The notes under the pieces: generated by a model
Told to the model about the DNA's origin: nothing
The model's input: only the letters and a program-made list of their open reading frames with translations
Databases searched by the model: none
NCBI GenBank assembly: GCA_015039365.1
Contig: WION01000490.1
Coordinates: 1-39,592 of the forward strand
Source of the DNA: Amanita rubescens
Taxonomy: Eukaryota; Basidiomycota; Agaricomycetes; Agaricales; Amanitaceae
Direction of reading: 5' to 3'
Length of the DNA stretch: 39,592 nucleotides
Shown here: positions 20,650 to 33,541 of the stretch, piece after piece
Position numbering within the stretch: the first letter of the stretch is position 1
Layout: every line of letters begins with the position of its first letter
Made by a program: the position numbers and the translations under genes

Positions 20650-22106
20650 GGAGCCTTACATATTAGTATCCATCTTTCGCCTGGGTCAGGGCAGGGAGAG
20701 GAGTGGGCAGATGCCGTGGTGAAGTGGATGAAAGCGTTGATCATTGAGAAATTGGCATCAAGGTTATCATGAGGATTCGAAGTGTGTTATGAACCTTGTC
20801 AATTTTACTTATTTTGCTCTGGTAGCCTAAGTCAGACCGTATGGAAGGGATCCAGGTTCAGGTTCAGACGAGTTCACGTTTGAAAGACGCTCCTCTTACT
20901 CTCCGAATATCGATGGTCGGAATGCCTCCAACAGGATTGTTATCGGTCACTCTCGGTTCTTGGCATATCGATGATGGTATGGATCAGCGCGGAATTCTCA
21001 GCACCCAACAGCCATCCGGCAGGCAAATACATTTTTTATTCTTATTCTATTCATTCTCCATGCCTAGATATACTCAAAATGTGCCACCGCCTTTCTTATC
21101 TCTAAGATGTCTATTGCGAGGCAAAGCACCTACGTGAACGTTGACATGGGTCCGAAAGTCCAATGCGCCCAAACTGGAACACGGGGTGGACACACGGAAC
21201 CGAACTAGGATGAACATGGCTAAAACTAGAAGGCAAGGGGGAACTGGGCGCAAAAATGAAAGGCCAGCAGACGCGGAACAGAAGGAGGATGGACGCATGG
21301 CCCAAAACAGGAACATGGGAGCCTAACGACGGACAACGGACAACGGACGGACAGGTGGACGTGGACGAAAGCAGGCATGGATGGTTCAAGCCGAGGTGGG
21401 ATATATGCCCCAGGACTTGACAGCGACTCCCAGGAACTCCTAAACGGTCGGCTTATGACAAAGGAACGATAGCTCTCTCTTCAAATTGTAGCCAGCCTGA
21501 GGCCGCATCCAGAATATTGTCTTCATCAGAAACAACCTTGCCTTCCTTGCTGTCCTTGATGACCTCATCGCGCCATTTCATAATATTCATATAAGTGTCG
21601 AGGCCCATTTACGCACGGTAAGCTGGAATCCGCGATCGACGTCTAAAAATGGTGTTGGTAAAGGACTCTACTTAGAAGTTATGAGTGATAGATATGTAGG
21701 CAGGGGATACTAACCTGAACCAAAGCGCTGGGGACTTCTTCTAACTGATACAGCCTATCAAAGTGGTCTGTAACGTTTGCCGGGGGGACCATGATCTTGG
21801 AAATTTTCGCGTGAAGCATCCAGGCACTAAACCGAAAGGGTGACTTTGCAACCCTTTTGCAAAACAATGAAACCGACGCACTACTGTGGCAGTCGGAGAC
21901 CAAGGATGGGGTGGGCATTGATATTGATCTGGTGGTTGAAAGGAGATATTGAACGCCGAGTCGGGGAAGTTACGAAATTCACACTCCGCAGTTCCGACAA
22001 CATCATGATGACGGTAACAGGCAATGTTATTATTGTAAGTATGACATTCTAGTATAACTTAGTTCTGAGGCCGAAACGAAGTAAAGGTCGAGGTCGCACC
22101 TCCATC
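20650..22106. other. stretch without a supported gene
   Basis: Only short overlapping open frames on both strands are seen, none with recognisable motifs. A small ACGGACAACGGACAACGGACGG repeat is near 21326-21350. The last 60 bp are presumably the 5' leader of the kinase-like gene. Confidence 0.5.
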
Positions 22107-23167
22107 ATGTCTGCTCCATCCAGTTCAGAACCGGACTTCATCGATCTTGCAGAAACAATAGCCCACGCTCATTGTAATATTCCAAGTGTATCTTGCCGCC
22201 TGCACGACGAGCAAGGCTATTTTAGCAAGACCTACATCGTGAAACTAGAAGACCAGTCTAACGTCATCGTCCAGTTTCGAGACACTCCACTGGACTTGTC
22301 CCTCTACGAGTTAGCACGCCGTACGTCTTTCTTCGCTAGAATATGCACTTGTCCCCTGAGCGTGTCTGCAGAGAAATTGGGAACCCTGGTTCCAACTATC
22401 GAGAAGAAGAGCACAGATATATCTGTTTCCACTCATGTATACATCATGAACTACATCGACGGATCAATGTGGAATTCAGCCCTGGGAGCCTGGCCAGGCG
22501 CCTGGGATGACGACGCTACAATCGCTGGCCAACTTGGAGAGGCGTTATCTCGTTGTATCGTTGGCCCAGACTCCTCGGAGGTCGTTGAATCTTACATCAT
22601 CCCGCGCCTTCAAACTGTGTTACGCGAAAACATTCCATCAGACCGACTTGCACTGCGTCGAAGCGTCGAAGAACTCATCTCGATCGCTCCTAATCTCAAG
22701 AAACTCCCTCTTTCTCTTTCCCATGTGGATCTCAATGCGACGAACGTGAGCAGACCTTCATGAACCCGTCATCACTGCCTGAACCAGAACTTCAGATGCT
22801 CATTGCGAGTCAGGGACCACCTCGACTGATCGGAATATTGGACTGGGACCTCTCGAGGTATCTTCCTTTCGGTATCGATGGCGCTCAGATCCGCTACATG
22901 TCTGTGATCAACCGAGACCGAGTCGACTATCCTGACGAGCCCGGGTCTACGATGGTTGCAACTTCGTTCTGGAATGCCTTTACGGCGAACCTTGACGCTG
23001 ATCTTAAAGATTATGTCGTAGACGCCATGAAAGTTGGAGTGATTATATATTTAGAGTTCCCAGAAGGTTGCGGGGAACGGAAGGCGAGAGACATTCAGAA
23101 TGCTGAGAAGCGTTTGCAATGGTTCGACGCAGTGTTCAGACCACGTTGTTCTAGGCGATGTGGCTGA
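22107..23167 (+). CDS. APH-like (aminoglycoside phosphotransferase fold) protein
   Basis: This is a two-exon gene: 22107-22745 and 22796-23167 with a 50-bp phase-0 intron (GTGAGC...TTCAG), giving 336 residues. The fold is that of the fungal phosphotransferase-family (APH) proteins related to choline and aminoglycoside kinases. Supporting motifs are the catalytic loop HVDLNATN (residues about 206-213) interrupted by the intron exactly after its Asn, and the metal-binding ILDWDLSRYLP shortly after. An N-lobe stretch (FSKTYIVKLEDQSNVIVQF, residues about 38-56) sits where the nucleotide-binding sheet and its lysine should be, and YIMNYIDG fits the hinge. The substrate cannot be inferred; fungi have many such paralogues. 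The start is the first ATG, in TCCATCATGTC. No defects are seen. Confidence 0.75.
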
Positions 23168-23744
23168 TTCGGTGCAACATCCACTGTTGGCAGTTGGAAG
23201 CAGGATTGGATCACTTCTGCTCCGTCGTCCGAGCATCTGTCCCCCTCTGCTTCCTTCTGTAAATATGTGCGCATGTAATCTGTAGCATTGGCTGCATTGC
23301 AAATACAACTTCTTTCCACATCGGTCCAAATTTATTCAAGTCCATTGCACGCAACACAATCCGTCCCATGTAACACATACGGAACACCCTCCCAGAAAAC
23401 CAGAACGACCGAAGCTTAAAGTCTGGGTGCACCAGGTCTAGACCAGCGTACACAAATAACTATAACTATCCGGGCTGCTCTCGCCCTTATTCATCGTGTG
23501 ACTCATCATTATCTATCCCCACTCGTATACGCTCAGCTCGCTTATCTCCGACCGTGCTCAACACAATGCCATGCAAGATGTGAGATTGCAAGGCAAGTCA
23601 ATCATATAGGGCTTGTGGGAATTGCAACTAATTGCGGCCCTTGCAAGACCATCCAAGATCTCAGCCTTTCTGTTAATCAGTGTCACTCGCGTCCAGCCCC
23701 GTTCTATTACACGCGCCGACGCTTCACTGTTCATCGATACTACC
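23168..23744. other. intergenic stretch
   Basis: This is the gap between the APH-like gene and the next plus-strand gene. It should hold the terminator of the first and the promoter of the second. No supported gene or clear element is seen. Confidence 0.5.
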
Positions 23745-24667
23745 ATGAATTCGGTGCATAAAGAGACCCTACGTGCTCTCTACGCGGCCGTCGATCTTGT
23801 TCCCCTCCCTACCTTGAAGTCTATTATTGGGGTTATACAAGCTGTAAGCGCGGCTGCCGGTACACCAGTGCAATGGGATGATATCAAAGTATGGATTAAC
23901 AACTTGAAGTCTGAAGCCACGATCGTACGCTCCTTTTACGCTCTTTCTGGGGGTTTTCATGGATGATTGTTCATCAGGCAACGTTCCTCGCAGCAGTACA
24001 GGCCCAGATCATCGCCATATCCTACGCGAACAACTCATCTCCCACTGGCATTGCCACCAATGCATTCGGATTCGTGGGCATTATGTTTGACGTGATCGCT
24101 GCCCTCCTTGCGCTGCTCTCATCAACGGTCATGCAGACCCGAGTGTCTGTCATAGACCGTATTCTTAGCAATACTGCAAAGCTAAACAGTGATCAATTGA
24201 CGAGGTTTCTTGGGAGTATGGGGAGTGGCAGTGGACGAGATACGAGATTTGTCCATTCAATGCTACGGGACATAGCTCGACCCTTATTGAAACGACTAGA
24301 AGGGCGGCAAACCGTTGGAGGAGAGTACGAAAACCTGTCTGCGATCGACTTTAACCCCGATGCGAATGGATCACAGGTTGTCAAATACTGCAGCGAGATC
24401 GACAGCATTCGTGTAGTTGGAGATGCCGCAGGAGCTTCTATGCTCTTTGGCATCTTGAGCTTTATGGCATCGATCGTCTGTCTAGCCATCGAAACTCAGC
24501 CGGTAGCTGTGTGGGCCTGTACGGTTATGGCATGTTCATCCGTCTTCTTTCTTCCACTCGTGAACATGGGTCTGGCATACTTTGGACTTCGTAAGCAAAT
24601 TTCTCTCCTTCGAAGTTTGCTTGATCTTATCTTCTCATCAGGATTGCCAAGCATTTTCGATGTATAG
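23745..24667 (+). CDS. three-helix membrane protein of unknown function
   Basis: Exons are 23745-23924 and 23978-24667; the 53-bp phase-0 intron starts GTACGC and ends CATCAG. The product is 289 residues. A soluble N-terminal part (about 60 residues, encoded mostly by exon 1) is followed by a hydrophobic segment FGFVGIMFDVIAALLALLSS (about residue 90) and a polar middle loop of about 100 residues. Two more hydrophobic segments follow: ASMLFGILSFMASIVCLAI and VAVWACTVMACSSVFFLPLV. The C-terminus is short. No catalytic motif is visible. The arrangement resembles small multi-pass membrane proteins that recur in Agaricomycete genomes, but I cannot name the family. It follows the APH-like gene on the same strand at 577 bp, with no sign of co-regulation. 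Confidence 0.65.
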
Positions 24668-25941
24668 TTGTTGAATGAGGTCGGAGATATGCGAGCAGAG
24701 GATAGATAAGTGGAGGTAGATAATGAGGAGTTCACACGACGAATAAGGCCTAAGGGCGTAGCCCAGGTTGTTATGTATTGTTTATCTATGCTGACGCTCT
24801 AAGTAGTGCCGCGGTGCCGAGCTGTGTACGCTCAACAATAGTTGTAGGGATCACTTACCGGATGAAATAGTCCGATCTCAACCCCGAGGACGTTTCATCG
24901 CATAGGATCGCCCCGGATTACCCGTTCCTCTCCGTAGCGAAGTATTTGATAGAGGCGAATATGAAAGAGGCGTGGGGGAACTTGATCAACATTGCTCAAG
25001 ATATTGGAGGGGTCGTAGACGAAGAGGAGGGGGATCATCTTGCGCGCATACAGGTTTCATACCGACGCCTCAACCAAAGAACAAGTGGACGAAGAAGACC
25101 AAGACCTCACGGACCACGAATAGTACGTCTCAATCCGAAACACACGTCGTTGGGTCGGATGACTCATCGATTCCTTTCCTTACTTCGATTTTATCAGGAT
25201 GGGGGGATGTCGTAATCCTTCTTCACGTCGTATCCCCAAACTGCCAGACCAAATGTGCAGCTTTGCGAACTTCTACGCCACAGTTTGGATGAATGGAGTA
25301 AGTAGGTATTATTTGGGGTTGAACTTGAAATTCGTGCAACACCCCGGTCAATCAACAAGTGACTTCTGACTCTACCAATCAGGGCGGATTAAATTGAGAC
25401 TAACCTCGTGAGCTCAGGACAGAATATGACGATTGCGCCTGTTAAATAAGTTCCCCCACCATACGTCCAAAAAACGCTTTACGCGAATCTTGAGAGAATT
25501 AGATCGTGTCGTTCTACATCCTAAATGATGGCTTTTGACATTTATTTAACTTGGATACTATAAATGTCCATATTTACATGTTTAATTGTCCACGATTGCC
25601 AGCTCGTCTGTTCTGTGAAACCTCAAAATGTTTCCATTTGCCACAAAACTCACGCTCCTCTGCACGAAGCTCCGGCCGATTCATGATGTGAGACAGTAGA
25701 AAATGGAACATTCTAAACTCCCACGCCAGTGCAAGATTATCCTCCCGGAAACCATAGGATATGCGTATGGTCATGAAATTGTGCTGTGGAAGTAATAATA
25801 GCATTAAATAGGAAAGTGGAGGCGTTCCGAACAGAATTTTCGAAATCCGAGTGGTTCAGCAGTGTTAGACGTACAAAGTGACGACTGGGGGCGCGGAGTC
25901 ATAAAGGTAATTTACAAATATCAAGTCACTCAGTTTATGCA
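24668..25941. other. stretch with one possible gene fragment
   Basis: A plus-strand frame around 24870-25060 (DVSSHRIAPDYPFLSVAKYLIEANMKEAW...) has a natural protein composition and could be a relic or one exon of an unrecognised gene; it lacks a convincing start and neighbours. The rest, including 25440-25941, shows only short frames. The copia insertion begins right after this stretch, with the duplicated target ATGCA at 25937-25941. Confidence 0.35.
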
Positions 25942-26284
25942 TGTAGAAGTCTAAATATACTCAGTCGATGCACGAGAACGACTATATTCACCTGTAGAAG
26001 TCTAAATATACTACAGGGAATCAGTATATAGTAAATAACGAGTGGGGATGTAAGCTACTCACCTCAGTCGATGCACGAGAACGACTGAGGTGTGTGTGTG
26101 TACTCTAAGCCACAATAAAATAGGAACTGTACAGTAGCGGAAGTAAGCAATATAAAGAATAAATGGACGAACCGATCTTTGCGGCTACGCCCGTTCTATA
26201 ACTTCTATAACGGGTACCTTCTATATTTGGTAAGTCGCGCCGCCGTGGCCCCTAAGTCCAACGACGCGCTTGCTTTCTTCCACA
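25942..26284 (-). repeat. copia 3' LTR
   Basis: The 343-bp copy is downstream in element orientation. It contains two CAGTCG...CGACTG hairpin motifs (the inner one extends to CTCAGTCG/CGACTGAG) and two copies of TGTAGAAGTCTAAATATACT. A TATA-like ATATAAAG lies on its plus strand near 26150. Confidence 0.92.
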
Positions 26285-26295
26285 CTCCCCCTCAA
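26285..26295 (-). other. copia polypurine tract
   Basis: The minus strand reads TTGAGGGGGAG directly before the 3' LTR, the expected place and composition for plus-strand DNA priming. Confidence 0.8.
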
Positions 26296-29200
26296 GCGCG
26301 CACCAAACCCATAGCGGAAGCGAAGTGCTTGACCTTGGTACTTGGTAGAGCCTTCGTGAACGCGTCCGCTAACATTTCTCCAGTAGGACAGTACGTCATC
26401 TTCAACTTCCCCTCGTCTATCGCCCAACGAACGAAGTGAAACCGGATATCAATATGCTTGGTACGTGCGTGGTATTGATGGTCCTTGGCGAGCGCGATAG
26501 CTGACTGGTTATCGCAGTATAGAGTTGTAGGGTCGAGGACATCACCGAAAACCTGTCCAATAAGGTTTCGGAGCCAAAGCGCCTCCTTCGTCGCATGCGT
26601 CGCCGCCACGTATTCAGCCTCGGTAGTCGAAAGCGAGATGATCTCTTGCTTCTTGGAACTCCACGAAACCGCTCCGCCGTTGATAAGGAACGCATACCCC
26701 GAGATCGCCTTCCGGTCTTCGTTCACAGACCCATCGGCATCCGTATACCCCGTAAGTCCCTGCACCTCTCTCCCATACGTCAATTCCAAATCAACTGACC
26801 CATTTAGGTACGCAAACGCCCACTTAACCGCGCCCCAATGCGCTGGACCCGGATTCTCCAGATAACGTGAGAGAATCCCCACCACATGCGTCAAATCAAG
26901 ACGAGTACCCAACGAGGCGTAATTGGCAGCCCCCACGGTCTCTCTATACGGCTTTGACGACATGAAAGCGAAATCTTGGGCGGTCTTGGGCGCATCAGCA
27001 GACGACAATCTGGCATTAGGATTCATAGGGGTTGAAAGCGGTTTCAAAGCGTCGAAACCATAACGCTGAAGGATAGAGCGGATATAACTCGCCTGCGAGA
27101 GGGAAATGGTACGTTCTCCCTATCTCTCTTCACTGCGAACCCGAGAATCCAATTGATTTCTCCCTCATCACTGATCTTGAACTCTTTCTTCAGCCTGGCC
27201 TTCACCTCCTCCATCAACTCAACAGACGACGTCATGATCGTCAGATCATCAACATGCGCGCAGATGGTAATCTGCTCAGTCTCGGAACGACGATAGAAAG
27301 ACAGCCTGATCGACGTCGCAACGATCCATCTCCCAAATGGATCTTCAAAGCCCCTGTCAAACAGCTATACCAGTGTCGAGCCGACTGTTTCAGACCGTAT
27401 AACGGACGCAGCAAACGCAAGACTTGATTCGGACGGCGAGGTGAGATTCATCCCCGGCGGTAACTTCATATAAATGACCTCTCCTTCTTCGAACTCGCCA
27501 TTCAGGTATGCATTCTTGATGTCCACCTGATGAATCTCAGTAGTCCCGCTCGGCAGCAATCGCTACAAACTCGTCCGGATCGCAGCCATCTTGGCAACTG
27601 GAGCATAAGTATCGAAGAAATCGACACCCGGGATCTGCGAGAACCCTTGCGCTACCAAGCGCGCCTTGTAACGGACGACATTCCCTGCAGCGTCCCGTTT
27701 CAAGTGGAAAAACCCAACGACAGCCAACCACGTTGACCCCCGCCGGCTTATCCTGCAGCTCCCAAGTCCCATGCACAACTAGCGCAGCGTGCTCTTCCTC
27801 CATCGCTTCCTGCCACCTCGGGCCAATCGGGTCGACGCCTCGCCTCAGCTAGAGAACGGGGATCCAAACCTTCCGCCTCCGCCATCACCGCTGCCAACGC
27901 AGCTCCGTTCATCTCCTCTTCCATCTCAGGCTCAATCTCAAGTTGACCCGGCATCTGAAGACCTTGGGGTACCCTCTCACGAGAACCCGTCATGAACCTC
28001 CCAGACAAGATGTCTCAGAGATATTGGCTCGGCGCGCGTTGACGTCCAGATCGACGGGCTCGGGGATCAAAATCGGCAAGTTGTTATGATCCGTCTTGGG
28101 TGCCGGATGAATAGGGGATCTACAATTGATGGTGGATCCATAGGAGCGTCGACGAGATTCTGTAAGACTTCGTCTTCCTCCTCAGACTGGCCACCTGACT
28201 CCCCCTGAATCTTAGGACTCTCCTATCACCCTCAGAGTCTTCGTCCGTCATCCTCATCGCCGGTGAGTCCCGATGTCTCAGAAAGTTCAGAAAGACCAAT
28301 ACTCCCCCTGGACTCATCGGCAGCACCAGGAACAACAACGAAATTGTCTTCAATAGGCGTCGGAGGCCGCTCGAACATAACGCTACGCTCGACAGTGATT
28401 GAACCTTTGCCCGGCCAATAAATGCGATGGCCTCGACCTCTCGGTGTCAAATCCAACCCAACGCCCCTCTTTCGCCTGCATGCTCAACTTTCCGCCGCTC
28501 TTATCATGCACCCATAACACCACATCCCCAAACAGGTAAGATGTCCAAACTAGGCTGTTCCCCCATTAATCATTTCGTAAGGGGTTCATCCCGGCAGGCA
28601 ACGCGCTCGTCCAGCTACGATTCTTCAAATAAACCGCATGACACAACGCTTCACCCCACAGATATAACGGCAATTGAGCTGTATACATCATCGCTCTAAA
28701 CCCGTTCGATCAAGGTGCGGTTAAGACGCTCCGAAACGCCGTTTTTGAGCAGGAGTGTCGTGAACGGTAAGTCTCCTTTCAGTGCCCTGCTTCTCCAATA
28801 TTTCCCGAAAGCGAAACTCATGTATTCTCCGCCCCTATCGGTATGCAGGCACTTGATGGTGACACCCATGTGGGTCCGGACCCAGGCAGCAAACGCAGTA
28901 TATGCGGGGAAGACATCCGACTTCATGCGCAAAAGGTAGACCGTCGTCCACCTAGACCAGTCGTCGGTAAAACCGACCCAGTACCTGCGTTTCCCAAAGT
29001 TGCCTCCTGGCCTGGCCCCCACAAGTCCGAATGGATTTCGTCGCCGAAGTTTTGACGACGCTCAACTTAGACGCTCCTTCGGGGTCTCTTCCTCAGTCGA
29101 TTTGCCCTTAAGGACAAGCAATACACTGGAAATTGACGTCGGTATTGGTAAGTTCAACACCCGTAATAGCACCCCTCTTGACTAAATCCAAGCAAGCTTC

Positions 29201-30998
29201 AGGACTAATATGCCCCATCCGAACATGCAACGCTCTCAACGTGAGACGTTGTACGGCAGCATTCGCAACGCCACCACTAACTGCAGCACCCGCGCCGTCA
29301 TGAGGAACGCGGTATATGAAGCCGTCCCGGGGAATCGAGCCAAGAACCCAGCCATCGCTATGACGAATGACGCATTGACCGCGCCCAAACGTCGCCGAAT
29401 AGCCCATGGCATCCATCCTTCCAATCGATATCAACGTGAAACCGATGGCCGGAGTATATAAAACTTTGTAAGTTGGATTTCTTCTCGTTTTGTCACCACT
29501 TGGTAGTGTAACCGAACACGTCCCCTATCCCGTAGGCCTTAAATGCTTCATTATTCGCAGCGGTCAAGCTAAATGGGGGAATCTCCTTGAAATCAACGAA
29601 GTCTTCCGACATGGCGACATATGGTGACTGGCACCCGAGTCGTACAAGTCCCACTTGCTTCCGGCATCACTAGACGTAGCCGAAGCAGTAACCACAGCCG
29701 ATATATGGGTCGGCAAATCAACAGGAACTTCATCATCAAACTCGGAGCTCTCGCCATCAACACGATCAGCATCCTCGGAATCAAGGCTGATCAAAGTGAT
29801 ATCATCAGATTCCGCATCAGCGTCGTCAAGATCGCTTTTCCGCGCCATCACCTTCCTCGGTAACAGCGTCCTCGGGAACCTCGCATATGGCGTCATACTC
29901 AATGACCCAATTTCGTCGTCATCAAGAGCGAAAGCGGACCAGACGCCATCAGTGCTTTCTCGAATAGTGGCAACATTGGCGGTACGTGAAGTGGACGACT
30001 TGGAGGGATTCTGCTGGGAACCGCTAGACGGTGCGTTCCCTTTCGAGTCTTTCTTATCAGAACCTGACTTGTCCTTCGTAGCAGATGGGCACTCGTCCGT
30101 CTATGCCCCTTCTCTCCACAGTTCCAGCAAACGCCAACAGGCGCCTGCTTCGGAAATGCCTACGTCCGGCTCCACCAGCGGTTGCACCAGGTCTCTCGCT
30201 GGAGACGGTGACCATAGCCGCGCCTACATCTGTTTTCCCGGTATCACTTGGGGCCTTTCCCTTCGCCCGTATATCGGCTCCACGGCAATCCCACTCCTCG
30301 ATAGCCATTTGCATCAACTGCTCGGGATCAATCGCATACGGATCGGAGTATTTCTCATCAAAAGAACCACTCGACAATCCCGTACTCGTGACGATGCTAC
30401 TCGAGTCCTTCACCGAGAGCATTGCTATCATCTTCATATTTGCAGAAACTTGCGCAATAAATGAGGAGATGCCGGAGGGAACAAAATTAATAATGAGCGT
30501 GCGGTAATCGTCATTGGTGACAGGTACGCCGGCATTCATCAAAGCCTCGTACTTCATTCTAACACGATCGAACTCCAAACGTAGGTCCGCTCCATTTTGG
30601 TAACGCAAGGCCATGAATTCCGAGTGTAAGTTGGACTTCATGATCATGCTTTTCTTCGTAAATTCCGTTACCAATGCTGACCAGATCTCCGCGACAGTAG
30701 ATTTGCGAATATACTTCGTGAAGATGGAATCCGGCAGCTTTTGGGTTAAAAGGTATTTCGCTAGTGTTTCTCTTTCATTCCAGTCGGCTACCTTTTTTGT
30801 ATGTTCCTCAGTAGCAACAGTCGTCGTCGACTCGGCAGAAGGCTTAGGAGAAGTCCCGTCGAACTGACTCCAGACCTTCTTCTGTTGCACAGCGATCGTA
30901 AACCGGTGTTGGAAGATTACCCAGTTCGATCCGTTGGCTTCAAGAGTATCAACAGCCGACGCAAAGTCTGCTAGGGAGGTTGGCAAAGTAGTAGACAT
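26292..30998 (-). pseudogene. copia gag-pol polyprotein with several frame breaks
   Basis: Gag starts at the ATG at 30996-30998 (MSTTLPTSLADF), in preference to a non-ATG codon 21 bp upstream. Gag runs about 290 residues. The zinc knuckle (CWNCGEKGH, about 30097-30132) is in another frame and lacks a clear last Cys. Protease DSGASHHMSP lies near 29615-29650. The HHCC-type pre-integrase region and integrase core follow: FTDDWSRW, LHTDRGGEY, NGVSERLNRTL, about 29430-28696. Reverse transcriptase pieces span 27803-27060, with HVDDL (27241-27259) where YVDDL is usual. RNase H is open from 27047 to 26292 (YTDADGS, STTEAEYVA, LYCDNQSA, RTKHIDIRFHFVR). Frame changes separate the blocks, and the region between integrase and reverse transcriptase is badly broken. 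It is probably inactive unless the breaks are consensus errors. Confidence 0.88.
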
Positions 30999-31068
30999 GT
31001 TTTTTGACAATATGAGCAAGTTCTTCGAGTAGCGAAAATTTTTAATCTGTGCGCAATTACAAGGCAGC

Positions 31069-31081
31069 GGGGCCCATAACC
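31069..31081 (-). other. copia primer-binding site, half-tRNA type
   Basis: Immediately inside the 5' LTR the minus strand reads GGTTATGGGCCCC. This is complementary to the anticodon stem-loop of initiator tRNA-Met (GGGCCCATAACC) rather than to a tRNA 3' end. Drosophila copia is known to prime from this cleaved half-tRNA. The match is read by eye; the host tRNA is not in the window. Confidence 0.75.
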
Positions 31082-31428
31082 TGTAGAAGTCTAAATATAC
31101 TCAGTCGATGCACCGAGAACGACTGTATTCACCTGTAGAAGTCTAAATATACTACAGGGAATCAGTATATAGTAAATAACAAGTGGGGATGTAAGCTACT
31201 CACCTCAGTCGATGCACGAGAACGACTGAGGGTGTGTGTGTACTCTAAGCCACAATAAAATAGGAACTGTACAGCTAGCGGAAGTAAGCAATATAAAGAA
31301 TAAATGGACGAACCGATCTTTGCGGCTACGCCCGTTCCTATAACTTCTATAACGGGTAACCTTCTATATTTGGTGAAGTCGCGCCGCCGTGGCCCCTAAG
31401 TCCAACGACGCGCTTGCTTTCTTCCACA
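31082..31428 (-). repeat. copia 5' LTR
   Basis: The 347-bp copy is upstream in element orientation. Relative to the other LTR it has extra single bases (CACCGAGAACG, CAGCTAGCGG, GTTCCTATAA, GGTAACC, TTGGTGAAG) and two substitutions (CTGTATTC, AACAAG). Confidence 0.92.
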
Positions 31429-31498
31429 ATGCATATGTTATGTTCACGCAATAGAAAGGAAATCGGACACATCTCGCCACACCCACCGCCACCGAAGC

Positions 31499-33541
31499 TC
31501 AAACACTCACGCCCCTATTCTGGGAAGGTTCAGGCTGCGGCGTATTGTTCACGCCCGACAAGGATAAGTTGTCCGACGTACCGCGTCGCGACCGAGGTGC
31601 AACAGACTGACGTAACTCCGGATCATTTTGATTTCCATCACCACCGCTGCTGTACAAGCTCGTGTTGTCGGCATACAGGGGTGCGTCCCTGACCAGTTCC
31701 ACTTGCCTCTGTGTTTGATTATGCTGAAGGGCTGTAGACGACCCAGAGGGGGGCGGCATCCGGTCAGTGGTACGCGAAGATGGCGTTGTGGCAAATTGTA
31801 CAACCGGGCGGGAAGGACGATGAGTTGACTCTACGGAACCTCGTGATCGTCGTCGTCGTCGTCGTCTTCGCCGCGATTGGATCCCCCGACGCTCAGGTGA
31901 GGGAATTTGCAACGTGTCTTCGCTCGAATCTTCAGAGCGGTGATATCGAGCTTGTGTTGGTTCATTCCTGTGATGAGAAGCTGAGGGATGTGGTTCGCTT
32001 TCTTCGCTGGAATCCTCCGAATAGCGATGCCGGTGTCGTTCTCGCCTGTGGGGGCCACGTCGTCCTTGCCTGTAAGGCGCTGGGGAGTGGCGAGTTTCGG
32101 ATGTTTCCTCCGAACCGGCGTATATCACCACTGGTTGTGGGGTCTGTGTTGGGGCTTCGTAGGGTAACATGTACCAATTATCATGATTAAGGTAGCCAGG
32201 TGGTGAGGCATAACTGGCTAACGGACGATGAAGCTCCACGAATGGGAAAAATCGGTATTGATGACATACGAGAAGCTCGATGTGGCCCGCTGGTATGACT
32301 ATATGGATTCACCTGCGGTGGTGACATCCGTGGCAGAGCTGTTACTCCTGCTGCGGTAGGCCATGCTGGAAGGGCCTCGTGCCACAGGTCCATTTACCAG
32401 CGCTGCCCCCTGGACAAGATGTTTGAATCGCTTGCTCCAGGCCTCGTCAATGTCACCATACTGCGAAAAAGTTACTAGGATGAGGCAAAGATGGAGTAAA
32501 CCGATGAAGAGGAAAGCGGATGTAATGATTTTGACATCCAAGGGGAGGGGGGTAAGGCTGTGAGTGTTGGTGGGTTGGCCTGATGTTTGCCAAATGACAG
32601 ACATGAGACATATGATAAAGAGAATGATGGACCTGGAAGGCGTTGTAAGGTCAAGTATACATAGAAAAATAGGGGCGATACCACGCGAGCCAGACGAAGG
32701 GAAGGGAAAGTAGAACAAAAACGTTCCACAAGGTGTTACGGGAAGAATGAAGCGCGTTCTAAGAATAATGTTAGAAGAAAGGTTCATTATGACGTCAATG
32801 AGGACCGCCTTTGACCTGGGCCCACTGCATTGCTTTATGGGGTCTGCGCATCGTTTCAAATCTGATGACATACAAGCAGCCGAAGACAAGACTCGTGAGG
32901 GCGCTGATGAGTGACATGAGTGCTGTGCATTGTATGAAATGGCTCCCTGATCCGCCCAACTGGAGGAGGTTATAAATGGCCCTCGAATTTGGTCAGTCTT
33001 CAGAGATTTTCACGAACTTCTTAGACTCACGAAAGGAGCAACACTGATACGATGTTGAGAGTGCTCCACTCTTTCAGTGTGGAATCGATGAAGTCAGTCC
33101 AGGAAAGCTTTACTTCGTCCCAGTGTTTGGGCCTCCAAGAACCGGCTGGAGGGCCGCCTACGTAATGAGAAGCGATTTCATTCTCCGTCAAATGTACACC
33201 ATTGAATATTTGATGAACACGTGTGTGATAGAAGAAAGGTAGAAACAGGAGTACTGAGAAGTACAGGAAGCGAGGCACCGCGGTGAATGCGCGGACGAGG
33301 CCGTCGATGTCATTGGCAGTGGTCAGGATAGGGTCGGCCGTGAAAGGATCGAAGTAGTTCCCTGGGAACGCCAGCGGCATGTGCCAGCTTGGATGCGGAG
33401 GCTCTTGCTGTTGGGCTGGTCATTTGCGATTGGCTCTCTTGGATTGGAAAAGTCACGTTGTTGCCTCTGTCCCTGCCTGCGAGAAGTCGGAAGAGTTCCC
33501 GCATAAATCTGAGACCTGTAATCAGCTGGATAGAATGACAT
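31499..33541 (-). CDS. multi-pass membrane protein with Arg/Ser-rich tail, unknown function
   Basis: The gene starts at the ATG at 33539-33541 (MSFYPADYRSQIYAG) and ends at TGA 31499. Inferred introns are 32960-33030, 32759-32815 (weak GTCAAA donor), 32633-32681 and 32218-32312. Hydrophobic segments lie in PRFLYFSVLLFLPFFY, NIVSVLLLS, ALMSLISALTSLVFGCLYVI, NVFVLLSLPFVWLAW/SIILFIICLM and IITSAFLFIGLLHLCLILV. The tail of about 230 residues is polar, with SRRRRRRRRRSRGS and many Ser/Pro. The N-terminus and core resemble a family I recall only from Agaricomycetes; no function is known to me. Two one-base frame slips are needed, near 33415 (CAGCCCAAC) and at the first intron junction. The copia element sits 66 bp past the stop. 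Confidence 0.65.

Larger units (their letters stand above)
25942..31428 (-). mobile_element. Ty1/copia LTR retrotransposon, complete but frameshifted
   Basis: The 5,487-bp element lies on the minus strand between 5-bp target duplications ATGCA (25937-25941 and 31429-31433). LTRs of 343 and 347 bp start TGTAGAAGTC and end CTTCCACA on the plus strand, so TG...CA ends are present. Domain order from the 5' end is Gag, zinc knuckle, protease, integrase, reverse transcriptase and RNase H, which is the copia order. The primer site (31069-31081) and polypurine tract (26285-26295) are in place. The reading frame is interrupted several times in pol. The two LTRs differ by about two substitutions and about six single-base indels, so insertion is recent. 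Confidence 0.93.

Noticed and set aside
28120..28456. Separate small genes between the copia integrase and reverse transcriptase
   Set aside because: These frames lie where the copia linker should be and are fragments of the broken polyprotein.
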